Shown: piece after piece, positions 32,511 through 45,320 of the stretch
Position numbering within the stretch: position 1 is the first letter of the stretch
Layout: the number at the start of each line of letters is the position of its first letter
NCBI GenBank assembly: GCA_917880885.1
Contig: OU862913.1
Span: 42,751,460-42,815,459, forward strand
Source of the DNA: Limnephilus marmoratus
Taxonomy: Eukaryota; Arthropoda; Insecta; Trichoptera; Limnephilidae
DNA length: 64,000 bases
Reading direction: 5' to 3'
Translations under genes and position numbers: made by a program
Notes under the pieces: model-generated
Seen by the model: the letters and a program-made list of their open reading frames with translations, nothing else
Databases searched by the model: none
Told to the model about the DNA's origin: nothing

Positions 32511-34420
32511 CTTGTTTTTTTTTTAATAAAAAACTGCTATTCGGAAAAAATAGATTTTCTTTTTTTACCGCACAATCAATGAGATGAGAGAGATATCTGT
32601 AATAATATGTGTTTATATACATTTCACACTAGATGGGTTAAGTTAGGTTAGGTTAGATTATGCATTTCACACTAGATAGGTTAGGTTAGTACCTATAGCA
32701 TACACATTTTTTTTAAATTTATATAAATTACATCCTATTATTAACTGATTGATTTCACTGAATTGACTGAATGTCACGAAGTCCTGTTTTAACTCGACCG
32801 TTTTTCATTTTGCCTGTCTGCAAATTTATTCATACGTTCAACTTTTAAGGGCCTTTAACCAGCCAGCGGCCAAAAATACACATTTCGTCGAAAGATGTTC
32901 TTACGATCGTACAGGGCGGTTCCAATGAGAAAGATGAATTATTTTCCGTAACAGATTTTTTAAATTATAAATCAATATCGATTTAATTTCATTCGAAATT
33001 TGCTTTAATTTATACCTACATCCAAAAATGCTGAAGGGCGTGATGATAAAACATTAAAATTTTGTACTTTTTGTAATTATTATTATTTTTTTTATTTTAA
33101 TGACAATGTAAGATAAAGTAAAATTACAAAAGACTGATGAAGTGCCACTTTGTTGAGTTGTCCGGTCACCAAAAATACTATGAATCTAAAAATACAAATG
33201 TAAGAAAGTTACATTTATTGTTATAAGATACACAATATTCATTAGTTTGCAAGACTTTAAAAATTCCAGTATTTGTGTACCTGAAAAGATATATAGTGAA
33301 TCTTCCTTATAAGATTTTCCAAGGGACCAAAAAAAAAACTTCTTATCTGGGATAAAAAGGGCTACTTTTAAATTTCTTTCTAAGGGACCGAAAAATAGAA
33401 TTTATTAAGCACGAAAACTTATTTTATTCACACTCTATAAGAGGGTATATCTGCATATCTCTTTGAATTACATCATTTTTATAGAATAAACTAAAAACAA
33501 AGGTTGACACTATATTTGCAGTGCCGTAAAACCAACAGGATAAGAAGAAAGAAACAGTTTTACAATATACATGTGCACTAATTAAACGAACTGAAAAAAA
33601 AAACACACAATATCTAGTTTGAAGGCTTCAGAATGGTGTGCTCATTTTCTCAGATCACATTTAGTTACATAAATTGAAACAGCAAATTTAGAACCATACT
33701 AGTTAAATAAAAGTAGTAGTTGCAACTACACATTTTTAACCTCTTATTGGCCGGAAGAGGAACAAATTTTCGACAAAAAAAAATTAAATGCGATTTTAAC
33801 TCTTATGTATAAAGAAACTGTATGACGGACAAGGTCAGAATCGCTTGCGCCAATATCATTCTTGATATAGCCAAAAGTTTCATTCACCTAGCAACACCAG
33901 AATATTTTTTAATGAATTATCTATGGAAACTGGATGTCAGATTTTGCCGCGACTTGAACTGTCGAAAAGTGATATCTCATATTTGCGTGATAGTTCACAA
34001 AAATATAGAAAAACCTATTAATTTATCAAACAAACGCAAGTAATGTTGTTTTCTAGATAGTTTAAAGTTGAAGGTATGTGTTTCGGTAAATAAAATATAC
34101 TATAGCTCAAAATAAATCCACAAAATATTAGTTTGAAGTGATGCATTCCTTAATTTCCAGTATGCAATAAAAGAAAAAGAAGAAGTTTCAAAAATGGCTC
34201 TCTATTAAAAAAACGAAGTAAAGTGGTTTGCTAACAGTCCTCACTAGGTATTCCTGTTCCGAGACGGACTGTATGTTGCTGCATGGGTGTTGATTTTTTA
34301 TTTCCTCATCTTCTAGTTTCGTGATTTACACAAAACAACAATAAATAAAATAAAAGTATTTATGTTTGTTGTCTGCAGGTTGTATTGGGGTTACTTCATA
34401 ATTTTAATGATTTCTTCATC
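32511..34420. other. AT-rich stretch without recognised gene
   Basis: Nothing is supported. It includes a few ggttaggttag units at 32640-32695, too short and degenerate to be telomeric DNA. Confidence 0.55.
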
Positions 34421-34426
34421 TTCCTG

Positions 34427-34690
34427 TTTACTTAACCATAATTTGATAATTTTTTTAAACATTTGTATCTCCTCTCCATGGTGTTCTTAATTTCAATTGG
34501 AAGGGCATTATATAATTTTGTAGCATGGAAATTATGTTTTTTCTGGCCAAAAGATGTATTTAATTGCGGGATGTTCAGTAGTTTTGAGGATTTTGACCTT
34601 GTAGTGAAGGTGTGTTGGTCAGCAAGGTATTCATATTTTTCTTTAAATTTGAGTAGTGCATTTTTAGATCATAAAAAGAATGTAAAAAAT
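34427..34690 (-). pseudogene. LINE reverse transcriptase C-terminal remnant
   Basis: The minus-strand frame reads YEYLADQHTFTTRSKSSKLL, then NIPQLNTSFGQKKHNFHATK and LYNALPIEIKNTM to a stop. The H.YNTR.K, T..G, K.YN.LP.EI pattern is the standard C-terminal end of CR1/Jockey-group ORF2 proteins. Catalytic parts are missing. Confidence 0.72.
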
Positions 34691-34739
34691 CCTTAATATA
34701 TCAATTTGTAAGACCGTAAATAGATAGACAAAATAGAGA

Positions 34740-35110
34740 AATTTTCGTAATAAATTAGTGTTTGGATATTTTTTTAAATGATTTTATTTGATATAAAATT
34801 AAAATTTTAAAACATGCGTTTACTAGATAACGTATTGATTTACAATAATGTATAATTATATGGTATAAAATATATCTTGTAAAATAAGATTTTTCTTTTG
34901 AAAATTTGACAAATCTGCCAACGACCTATGGTTTAACCTTATTATACTCGAACTAAAAAAAAACATTTTTCTCAAAATTTTAAGAATGCCTTTACTAGAT
35001 AAAAGAACAATCTTTCCAAATCAATTTATAATTTTATATGGAAAAGAGTTAAAACGTCTAAAATTTGATTTAAAAATGACATATTTCCGGTTTTATCTGG
35101 TAATACCCTC
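34740..35110. repeat. Block Y, copy 1
   Basis: It matches 46655-46990 (direct), with shared segments aaatctgccaacgacctatg and ctagataaaagaacaatctt. Function unknown; no coding frame is kept. Confidence 0.75.
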
Positions 35111-35455
35111 TTAATGGTGAAGATTTTTTTTCAAATGAGAAATCTTCGTGTTCGTTTGAACACTCTTAAACGCATTTTATCAATATTACGATACCTACGT
35201 ACCTAAAGAAAACTTTAAAAATAATTTTCATTGAGATAGTGGACAATTTGTGAAATCAATTATTCGTAAATAGCCTTCATATTTGCAAATTCACGCTGTG
35301 GCATTATTTTATTCAAATTCATTTAATCCTGACGAAGAAATCATTGGTTTGCAAACATGTTGATAAATTTGATAAAATAAGTGGCAACTACATTTTTTTC
35401 ATTTAGTAAAACCTAAATAAAATATAAGTTTTACAGTAAGGTATGAAGGTATTTA

Positions 35456-35655
35456 AATGAGGGAGGTTGGTCTAGGTCTTGGCAGCGGATAATCTGGACA
35501 AACTGAACCCCTTGAAGCCCATCCCTCGCACCTTTTCCCTTCCCAGAACTTCCTCTCTTCCCTTTCATTAAAGAGACCCTCCACACAGTATCCCTAAGGA
35601 TGACATAGGCCCCGAGAGAAATTATTTTCCTCTGGGCCTCCTGTGTGGAGGTAGT
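35456..35655 (+). mobile_element. Family H retroposon, internally deleted, at block X right edge
   Basis: It contains the ggtctaggtcttggcagcgg segment followed directly by the distal body and hairpin. Confidence 0.7.
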
Positions 35656-35724
35656 GCATTAATAGTAGCTTTATTAACCAGAGACGTATTTAGATATCTT
35701 TCTTTGTAACTCTTTTGTATATTT

Positions 35725-38700
35725 CTTAATGTAATTATGAAATATTCTTCAACTAACTGTATCAAGTGTGTCTAGTCAGTTTTAAAATCTGTGTACCTTT
35801 CATTCAACTCCCCTTTAAATTGGTGTTCTTTTGTAAAAATATTTTTTATAATTGAATAATGTCGTGCTTCGCGAAGTGAATTTTATTAAACTCATTGGAA
35901 ATAATGTATCATAATATTACGTTATGATTTTGTAATATATTATCACAAAATAAAAAAATGAAAAAAAAAAATTCAACTAGAGAAAATTGGAAACACCCTA
36001 TTTTAGGATAAGGGATCTACTGTTTACAGAAATACTGGTAAATATTTATTAAAAAGGATAATAGACAGACAGTGTGAAATTATTGAAATTCTACAACTAC
36101 ATTCCGGAATTAGGGATTTCTGCCACGCGGCCCATACCAAAAAAATGTTTACTATCTCATTCTTAAGTAAATATTTTTGTTACCGGTAAAAGCATGGAGG
36201 TATAAATGATTCAAAATCCATAAAAACATGGTAAATCAATGCATCTGGCAACATTGCATGGGGTATGGAGTGGCGACATCGTAAACCACAAGTGACAAGT
36301 TACCAACTGACACGGAAATGTCATTTTTATTTTATTTATTAGCGTTATAAACAGTCTTTATAAAATTCATTTATGACAGTGATAAGAATATTTATGTCAT
36401 CGAACAATAAAATAACGACAAATTGAAATTTAGAACCATTATAAAAAAATACACAACCATACCTATACTTGTTTAAATTACAGAGACCATGTCATGCAAA
36501 AAATGGTCTCTGTAATTTAAAAAAGTCTCTGTAATGTTATTTTAGAACTCATTTTGGCAAACCATTGTTGTTAAGGTGAAACTTTCTTATTTTCAGCAGT
36601 CGGTGTGATACAGCTAGAGATAGTCGATATTATTGTCTCGGTGACCAAGTTGCCACCGGATCGCTTAGTTTTTATAGGAACCGGTTCTTTTTGAAAATGG
36701 TAGTAAATGAAGGTGTAACATTTCATTATATTTTTCAATTTTTTTAAAGTTTTCTACTCCACACAGGAGGCCCTGAGAAAAAAATCCATAATAAACACAC
36801 AACACGTGAAATTATGGTACTGACACACATGCTCACAAATGAACTACTCGTAAATGAGCATACTTGTATTGAGCATATCCATGAATAAGCATGCTCACAC
36901 TGTCTGGGTCCTTAGCACAGACAAAGGTTTTTACCGACAATATCGGTAAGAGAAAATATACCAACAATAGGTTTGATTGTGGATTAAAAAAAATTACACA
37001 AGTTTTTTTAAAATTTATTAAAATCAAACATAGGACATTAACATTACAAATTTTATTCGGAAGTTGTACAATATTACCTAATATTTTTCAACCTATTAAT
37101 ATAACAAAAATAATAATAAAATAGAGAAAAACTTTATTACAACAAGTAAAATACATGAACAGTGTGAACACCTCAGCAGTCAGCATCGAAGGTTCTTTTA
37201 GTGAGGTGTTCACGAAACACTATAAAATATTTCTAAAACATTTACACACACAGTACCTAACCTTGATTCCTTCCTTACTTAATGTCTAGAAAGAAAAGCT
37301 TTAAGAATTGAGGTTAGACTTTTCTAAATTCACTTGTTCAAAGTGAATAGTGATTGATATATTGATAAAATGTAGTTATAGAATTAGTAAAAAGTATGGG
37401 CGGGAGAGGCAGGTGCGCGCTCCTACTGACAAGTACTGAGAAGGAAATAAGTAACAAGACATGAAGGACAGAATGCCTTTCTGACTATAATCCATTTTAC
37501 AAGACAGAGGAATAAGTTGTTCTTGGCCCTGGGTTGGCTGATTTTTTTTTTTTTTTTTTTTAAGTTTCTTTATTAGATTAGCCACCAACTATCAATTACT
37601 TCATATAAATCTCATCCATTGATGTATTCGTTTTACAAGCCTTTTGTAAATCGGCAAATACAGTTTCTCGATAACCAATTGGACAATTGAGCTTAGATTT
37701 GTTATATATCTTCAGTTAACTGTTTTAACATTGGTAGCAGTATAAGGTAGATATTTTTAAAATTTCATTTCTATAACTCGGATCAGAGTAAAAAAAATGA
37801 AGAAAAATTTAAAAAAAATTGAAGCATGCCGCCATTTTGTGAAAAAAATGTATGGTCGGAACGGCTACCAATCAATACAAAACTCATACAGATTGAAAAT
37901 TTCAACATTTTTCTGTTAAACTTTCGGAAGACTGGTTGCCACCGAGGGGTTTTTCTCCTCACCGTTGTTGTCTTCAAGTTTAGTTTGCGAAATAATATTA
38001 AGAAAATATTTTTATCCTTTTGTAAAACGGGTGTAAAAAGTGAGAATTCAAATGGTTTTGAAATACCTACTCATGTTGTTCGGACACAAGTACAAACGGG
38101 AAACTGATGAATCTACCACCATAGAATTAGATTATGTAAACTAACCTTTTTTTATTTGATCTTTCGTTTTCGGCTAAATCGCGTCGGAAGCTGAATTTTT
38201 TTTTTAATTTGAAAAATTTCTAAAAATTGGTTGCTCGGGGGCTAATTATTTGCTGTTTATTGTTACACAAGTTTTACACATTTGGTTTCCAAAAAACGGA
38301 AAAAATTTAAATTATAAAAACGAAATTTTATTTTTGTTTTGAAGAGTTTTAATTTTTAATCAGTGCTCAAGAAATACAAAAAATTGAAATATTATATTTA
38401 CTTTTAATTTATGTATTTAAAATAAATAACTGTAAGCAAAGTTTTTTTTAAAACTCTTTAAAGGGGTAGATCAGTTTCCCGCGTGTACTACGCATTTCCG
38501 AACACCATGTTTACACTTTATACGTTAATATATTTTTTTTTTTTAGTCATATGTATTATATTTGTTCAATTTTTTTTTGTTATTTTATTTATGAATATCA
38601 TTGTGCATATAAATAAGTGTGTAACAATTAAATAATTAATTATAAAAAAATGATCTGAAACAAGGTTCTAGACAACAACACCGCTTTCAGGCCACACGAT

Positions 38701-39385
38701 ACCCTCTATCCAGGGTATGAAGGCGGATATGCGGGTGGCGGTGTGTGTGCAGGGTGAAGCGTTCCAATAGGATACCAACCCCACCAGTAGGTGGGTACAG
38801 GCCACCCTGTTGCTGTTTGGTAAAATCAACGGGGAACCTCTATACCAGCCCTGAGAACAAATAAAGTAATAAGGTTAACGCACTCCAAATGGCAGATTAT
38901 AAATTAGTGCATTTTTCCATCGGATTTTCAACACGTTTCCGGCGGGAGGGATAGTTCTACCTTTTACGCCAGGTCCTACTTGAATGAAGGGAAAAGCATT
39001 GTCGTCCGACCAATTTATATAAAGTGTGTACACAGATCTCTTTATAAAGTTCCCATTAATATGTATAGTAAATGTGGTACAAGTCTTCCTCATCTTCTTA
39101 TCTTTAGTATGGAGGAATGTTTTTTATCAAAGTTAAACTATATCATGGGAAACGGATGCGCGATCCGTTTCACACAAATCTTAATTTTTGGATTTTATGC
39201 CAAAATACACCACCAAACTAATAAATTGTTTTATACGAGTATATCAAATGTGTAGTACGTATATGTGCAACTTTATTTTTTTGTGTTCTTAGTTATAAAA
39301 TATACGCCATGAAAGATTTAAATATTCACGATTTTAGAGGCTACTTGAGCAATTGTTTATGATAAAAAATTTAAAATTAATTTTG
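35725..39385 (+). repeat. Block X, right arm
   Basis: It mirrors 9030-13305, carries the exon 9 pseudogene and keeps the empty site for the left-arm family H insertion near 38043-38052. Homology to the other X copies ends near 39385. Confidence 0.88.
38714..38860 (+). pseudogene. SPH exon 9, inverted copy with premature stop
   Basis: This is the plus-strand counterpart of 9822-9953 in the other arm of block X. After the same tatccag acceptor it reads GMKADMRVAVCVQGEAFQ and then TAG at 38768-38770. Beyond the stop the old frame continues NPTSRWVQATLLLFGKI and NGEPLYQP to TGA, followed by the same AATAAA. The changes against the other copy cluster in the exon. There are no plus-strand copies of exons 1-8 upstream, so this is probably a dead duplicate. 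Confidence 0.65.
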
Positions 39386-39769
39386 CAATGTTCATTAAGG
39401 CTGTCATACCAGCAAATCATAATTTCGATTCCGACTGCACCGCTCACACATCAGCCGTTGCAAGCGGACGTTTTTGGAACTAGATTTCGTTCCGCTAGAA
39501 GCCGGGTTTCACGTACCTATAGTTCACGCGAAGCTGGACCTACAGTATGGTTCAGATAAAGATGTTGAATTCTCGCTTCCAGAATTTTAATAAGTAGTAG
39601 TTATTTGTAATTTGTGTATTGAAGTGCGTAGACATAAATAGATACATAAACACAGTAGGTATAAAGTAGATACCTACACAAAAAAACAATTTGTTATATT
39701 TTTTTAATATTTTGGTTTTTGTTTTTTCATTTTATTTTACGGCCATTAGAGTGGAAGAATTGAAACGTT

Positions 39770-40425
39770 ACTTGAAATGGCTTTAGCCGTGTTTAGTGAC
39801 CAGATCTGAAAAGTCAGGTACTTCCCCACCTCCATCTTCCCTAACTCCTTCCCCTCCCCCACTACCTTCAGCCTCACAACATACCCCAATTGGGGGTGAT
39901 AGTCCCACTGGCTCCAGACGGGAGCAGTTGGGACTCTTGTGCGGTATTCATGAAAAAAAGAGTACCTAATATTCAGTTGGATTGTAAAAAATATCTCATT
40001 TTGAAATATTTATTCGTGTGCATAATTTTTAATTTTATATTTATGTGAATACCGCACAAGAGACCCAAATGCTCCCGTCTGGAGCCAGTGAGACTATGAC
40101 ATGACTATGGGGTATAGTATGAGGCAGAAGGTGGTGGGGAAGGGCAGGAGATGGAGAAGAGGAAGCGAAGAATTACTTGGCTATTCAGATCTGGTCACCA
40201 AACACGGCCAAAGTAATTTTTAGCAACGTTTCAATTCTGAATGGTGGTCTTACACCAGGGCGATACTAAAGTATCTTCCACTCTGGAACGTGACGCAAAT
40301 ATATTATTTTTATATGAAATAACCCAAATTAGTCAAACAAAATTTATTTGCCCACGCCGGGATTCGATCCCACGACCTTCGGATTGCGAGTCAAGAGCCT
40401 TACCTCTTGACCACGCCGGCCGTCA
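39770..40425. mobile_element. Two family T copies in inverted orientation
   Basis: A plus-oriented body without head (39770-39955) faces a minus-oriented complete copy (40029-40425). The complete copy has the best head: GTGGTCAAGAGGTAAGGCTC and GGGATCGAATCCC. Together they form an imperfect inverted repeat around 39990. Confidence 0.78.
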
Positions 40426-40442
40426 ATAAATAGTATCAGTAA

Positions 40443-41031
40443 TTTGGAAAGCGGGTATGGGTACCGCCGTCCCGGGAACCATGTATTGGATTATCAACAC
40501 CGTACGGGTAGCCCGGGTTCATGGGGCGAGGTTTGTCAGGATCTCGGCGGCGGTGGAATCTGCCCCACCAACTACGTAGAAGGCCGGATCGGGAGAGACC
40601 TTTTTTTACAATCGCTCGACACATTGCCTATCTCTTCTTTGGGGATGCTGTGTGAAGGTTCGTTTCAGGGAAAGGGAGGAGAGGATCTTCTGAGAAGGAA
40701 AGGGTATTAGGGGTGGGTAGAAATGTGGGGGTCAGCGTGTCCAGGAGAGCGGATGTATGAATCCATCCCTCCCACTGCGGTGCAAAGCGATGTTCCGAGA
40801 GAGTAAGGCTGGAGAAGTCAAAGGGACTCCCTCAACCACTTTCTCTAGATCCAACCTGCCATGCAGCTGGTGCGCAGACGCATCCGCCGCCAAGACCTGA
40901 AAAAAACCTCACCCCATGAACCCAGGCACCCCTGCTAGTCACCAAACGTTGCGAACCACTAAGGATGACCTACGGCAGACGTGTTGGTTATCAAAAAAAT
41001 GGTTCCCGGGGCGGTGGTACCCATACCCGAT
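40443..41031. mobile_element. Two family H copies, tail to tail
   Basis: A plus copy (40443-40635) runs into a minus copy (40637-41031). The minus copy is nearly complete, from the hairpin side to ggtacccatacccg. Confidence 0.7.
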
Positions 41032-41433
41032 TCTCATGTTTGTTATTTTTGTAATACGAAAAATGGATATTAAAAAGCCTACCCCCCATCCCTCTCAACC
41101 CCCTCCCCCTCTCACCCCACAACCTCTAACCACCCTCCACCCCCCCGCCTCTTTTACCCCCCCCCCCCTATATAAAAATCAATTGCTGTTTGTTAGTTTC
41201 ACTAAAACTCGAGAACGGCTGGGCCGATTTAGCTGATTTTGGTTTTGAAATGTTTGTCGTAGTCCAGGAAAGGTTTAAACGTTGAGAAAATATGGAAAAG
41301 TTGCGAGGAAGATAGTAAAATCAACAATTTAATTCTCCCATATAAACTGTTCTACATACTTTCCTGTGAATTGCTAACCGTTTATCCGATTGCGATGAAA
41401 CTTTGGTGAGTTGTTGTGAGCACGCCCGCAAAG

Positions 41434-44400
41434 TAGTCCAGTCAATAAATGCTCCAAAAGGAGGTGTAGAGTGCGTGAGCAGGGACCTAAGCGATTCCTC
41501 CAGAAACTTGTTTAGGGTGCTTAGGGTGTGAACATACTAAAAGTCCTGACGTCTTGGTTGTGAGCTAGGGGGAAGGGGGGGAGGGGGAGGTCCCAATTTT
41601 CGGGTTTCCGCTTATATCTCAAAAACGGTGCGTCACACATGAAAATTTCCTAAGGATAAGTAAAAAAAGCTCATAAAATTATCTACAACTTTTATTCTTT
41701 ACGTAATTTTCGAAATCACGTCCATTTTTGACTTACACGCTCCACAAATGTAGATATTTTTGAAAAAAATTATTTTACCTCACATTTTTCATCAAACATT
41801 CCTTCATATCGTCTAAAATATTCATCAAAGAAAGAAATTTATTTACAAGAAGTTGTAATAAATTTAATTCCCTTTTAGAATATATATACATATGCAAATA
41901 AGTCTCCAACCAGTAAATATTTACAGCAATTTTAAGGTTTTGCGTAAAATGTCGTCATTTTCAGAAAAAGCTGTTTTTATCTTATTACTGACACACCGAC
42001 GTGCAACGACGATTATGCGACGCTCTTTTAGTAAGGCGTATGATCAGATATGACCATGGAAACCACATTGATGCTATCATTCAAAAGCCGAGAAGGCATA
42101 ACAGGAGGCAGAGGTATTTTGCACAATGTACTAGAAGTGGTTAGTTGGTATGAGCGCAACTCATGAGATCTGCACTTCCCTTGAAGAGTTTTGTGGAGTC
42201 TTCACGTCCAGTAACAACACAAGGACCTCGGACAAGCCCACCGAAGTAAAGATGCAGCAGACATTTTCAAACTCAGTCAGTGGTTTGATGCACATCCTCC
42301 CTTCCCACAAGCCAATGAAATAATGTCAATTCCCAATGTCTTCTGTCAGCTCGTCGATAAAAAATCACGATGAAAAGGTTGCAGTTGACCCAACATTTCT
42401 GTTTCACCGGATGTGTATAAGCAAACGATCAGATGAGGATTTGAAGAAATTCTTTGAGTATGAGTTGGCCCCATTTCCCTTGGCACTGTTCAATGAAGGT
42501 GGGATGTGGAAGACAACTAAATCTGTCCTGTACAGCTTATTCGAGCCTACCAAAAAACTGGTCTACTGTCTCAGGTGAACATAGTTGTGGACGGAAAATT
42601 TCTACTACACAGAGTAATTTGGCAAAAAGATGCCTTCCTTGTCACAATTTGTGATCGTTACATCAACTACGTCAACCACCACTATCCTGGATGACTCACA
42701 CTGTGGTATTTGATTGGTACCCAAACCCAGCCAACGGTACAAAATCACAATAACAGATGCGATGATACAGACTGAGAAGGTCAGCTGACATCAATTTGAC
42801 TTGGAACACTTCAATACCCGTTAAAAAGGAAGATTTGTTATCCAATCCTACCAACAAAAGTAACTTCATCTCTTTACTACAGACGAAGCTTCGGGAGAAT
42901 GGGATACAGACTCTTCAGGACATGATGCTGACTTCCTTGTTGTGAAGATTGCTGTGGAACATTCCTCTCACAGTTTTGTGAGAAGCTTTCACTTCCTTTT
43001 GATTGCTTCCACTCCTCCCACCCAAGATATTCTGCTGCTGACAACGGACGAGGGAAAACCAAAACAATGCCACTGTCCATCCAAAAGATGCAGCACCGTG
43101 CTTTTGAACACATCCTGTTCTTACATTCATTTACCGGCTGCGACACAACATCTGCAACTTTCAGGAGAAGCAAGGTGGGCTTCTCAAAATTGTACTTGGA
43201 GTCAGAATTCATCAAGCAAGCGGCAATGATCTTTATAACCCCTCCTCTACTCACGGCGAGGTTGAAGAGGCTGGAAATAAATGTTTCCTGAAATGGTATG
43301 CGGCGCCAAAAAGACAGACCTTCCTTAACCAGTACCGCTTTTAGTCGTTCACAGGGTTGGTGGCAAATATGAAGCCTGACATCAGCTCCCTCCCTCCAAC
43401 AGAGAACGCAGTTAAACAGCATTCCCAGTGCACCGATTGAGCTGCCCCCTGAATAATGGGGGTGGAAACATGAAGGAGAGACCCTGATGCCAAATACAAC
43501 AAAAGATCCACCAGCGCCGGAGGTCCTTCTAAATATGATATTTTGCCGCTGCACCAGGGATTGTGCAATTGGCAAATGTGGATGCCGAAAAGCAATGCTG
43601 ACCTGTTCTGCAGCGTGTCTCCGAGTCTCCTGCCAAGGGAGATGCCTCAATAGCGTGCCTGTTGCCGAGGACGACGATGACGACGACATAGAGCCCATTC
43701 AGCAAGAACCATCCAATACTGAGGATGAAGATGCCATGGATGAACAACGCTTGCGAGGACCCCCACGTCCAAGGAGGATGAGAATGTAACATGATGTTAT
43801 TGAGAACAGTGATAACAATGAGATCTATAATTTTATGTGCTTAATGTAACGAAATAGAATAAACATTATGATTATAAAATACAATTATGTATTTTTCAAG
43901 TAATATGATTTTTACCTATTTTATTTAATAACTGGTTTTAAAGTGTGGTCACACATATTATTAGGCGAACGAACAAGTGTTGTGTGTCAGTAATAAGATA
44001 AAAGCAGCTCTTTCTGAAAATGACAACATTTTACGAAAAAACTTCAAATTGCTGTAAATGTTGAACGGTTGAAGATAAATTTACATATGTCTATATATTC
44101 TAAAAGAAAATTAAATTCTTTACAACTTCTTTCGAATAAATTTTTTTCTTTGATGAATATTTTAGACGATATGAAGGAATGTTTGATGAAAAATGTGAGG
44201 TAAAATGATTTTTTTCGAAAATATCTACATTTGTGGAGCGAATAACTCGAAAATGGCTGGGATTTCGAAAATTACGTATAGAATAAAAGTTGTAGATAAT
44301 TTTATCAGCTTTTACTTATTTTCAAAAAATTTTCCTCTGCGGCGCACCGTTTTTGAGATATAAGCGGAAACCCGAAAATTGGGACCTCCCCCTCCCCCTC

Positions 44401-44531
44401 CCCCCCCTAGCTCACCACCTAGACGTCAGGATTTTTAGTATGTTCACATCCTAAGCACCCTAAACAAGTTTCTGAAGGAATCGCTTAGGTCCCTGCTCAC
44501 GCACTCTACACCCCCTTCCTTGACTGGACTA
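41434..44531 (+). mobile_element. Academ-like TIR DNA transposon, 3.1 kb
   Basis: The ends are TAGTCCAGTCA and TGACTGGACTA with a 3 bp target duplication AAG (41431-41433, 44532-44534). The terminal inverted repeats extend about 580 bp (41434-42010 against 43950-44531). The inside carries one broken plus-strand gene. Long TIRs, 3 bp target duplication, PIN/XPG-like motifs and a CXC cysteine cluster suggest Academ; the superfamily is a judgement from motifs, not a search. Confidence 0.72.
42190..43789 (+). pseudogene. Transposase-like gene of the Academ-like element (broken)
   Basis: Frames change several times. Readable parts in order are SQWFDAHPPFPQANEIMS (about 42260-42320), RSDEDLKKFFEYELAPFPLA (about 42430-42490), VVDGKFLLHRVIWQK (about 42583), ADFLVVKIAVE (about 42930), LHSFTGCDTTSATF (about 43123) and a Cys cluster FCRCTRDCAIGKCGCRK to SCQGRC (about 43541-43650). 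The VDG..LLH, acidic D.D and GCD elements resemble PIN/XPG-type nucleases, and the end resembles a TSO1/tesmin CXC motif. It is inactive because of frameshifts and stops. Confidence 0.65.
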
Positions 44532-45320
44532 AAGGTTTCTGTATATACTGGTGAGCTCTGGCATTATGAAATTTGTATATAAAATTGCAATTGGTGCCAC
44601 GCAAACTGTTTGAAAACTGAATGTACCGGGAGTGAATGTATGGAATGCGGGAGGAGGTGGCGGATGGGAGAGGGGTGAAGGATGAGGGAGGGAAGGGGAG
44701 GGGGACAAGGGAGGGGAACTCGGGAGAGGGGGCCCGCGGGATGGGTTGGGGAGGGGAACCCGGGAGGTGGGAGGGGAACTTGGGAGGGGGGAGAGGAAAA
44801 CGGGTGGGGGTTTAAGGGATAGGGGAAGCGGGCGAGGGGAGTGAGGAGAGGGGAAGGGGACGTTGGAGAGGAAGGGGAGGCAGAAGGGGAACGGGACGAA
44901 TGGGAAAGGACACGAGCTCTGGCATCATGAAATTTGTATAATAAAATTGCAATAAGTGGCACACGAGCTGTATGAGAACTGAATGTATCGGGATTGAATG
45001 TATGAAATGCAGGAGGGGGGAGGGGAACCCGGGAGGGTGGAGGGGAACTCGGGAGGGGAGAGGGGAATTCGAGAGGGGGATCCGCGGGAGGGAGGAGGTG
45101 ATTATGGGAGGGGGGAGGGGAACTCGGGAGGGGGGATCGCGGGACGGAAAAGGGGGGGAGTAGAGTGAGGAGAAGGAAGGTGGAGGAGGAGTGGGAACGC
45201 GAAAGGGGAAGGGGACGCGGGAGAGGAAGGGGAGGTGGAAGGTGAACGGGACGAATGGGAAAGGACGCGCAGGGAGAAACAATTTCGTTATTAAATGGCA
45301 AAGGTTGGTACCCGGCATAT

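Larger units (their letters stand above)
41168..45320 (+). mobile_element. Non-autonomous Helitron, split by a DNA transposon
   Basis: The 5' part begins tatataaaaatcaattgctg and contains ctcgagaacggctgggccga. It is interrupted at 41434 and resumes at 44532 (ggtttctgtatatactggtg). Two G-rich minisatellite-like units follow, each opening with gagctctggcatta. The 3' end is the tacccggcat segment near 45320. No Rep/helicase gene. Confidence 0.65.

Noticed and set aside
32640..32695. Insect telomere-like TTAGG repeats
   Set aside because: Only a few imperfect ggttaggttag units, interrupted; no array and no telomeric context.
33822..34043. 73-codon plus-strand frame
   Set aside because: No motif, no support from context; expected by chance in AT-rich DNA of this length.
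42877..43698. 273-codon minus-strand open frame
   Set aside because: It lies antisense to the Academ-like transposase gene whose plus-strand motifs are recognisable; no known domain in the minus frame.
44564..45301. Long proline/serine-rich open frames on the minus strand (up to 245 codons)
   Set aside because: They are the reverse of G-rich Helitron minisatellite sequence; all three frames stay open because of base composition, with no domain.
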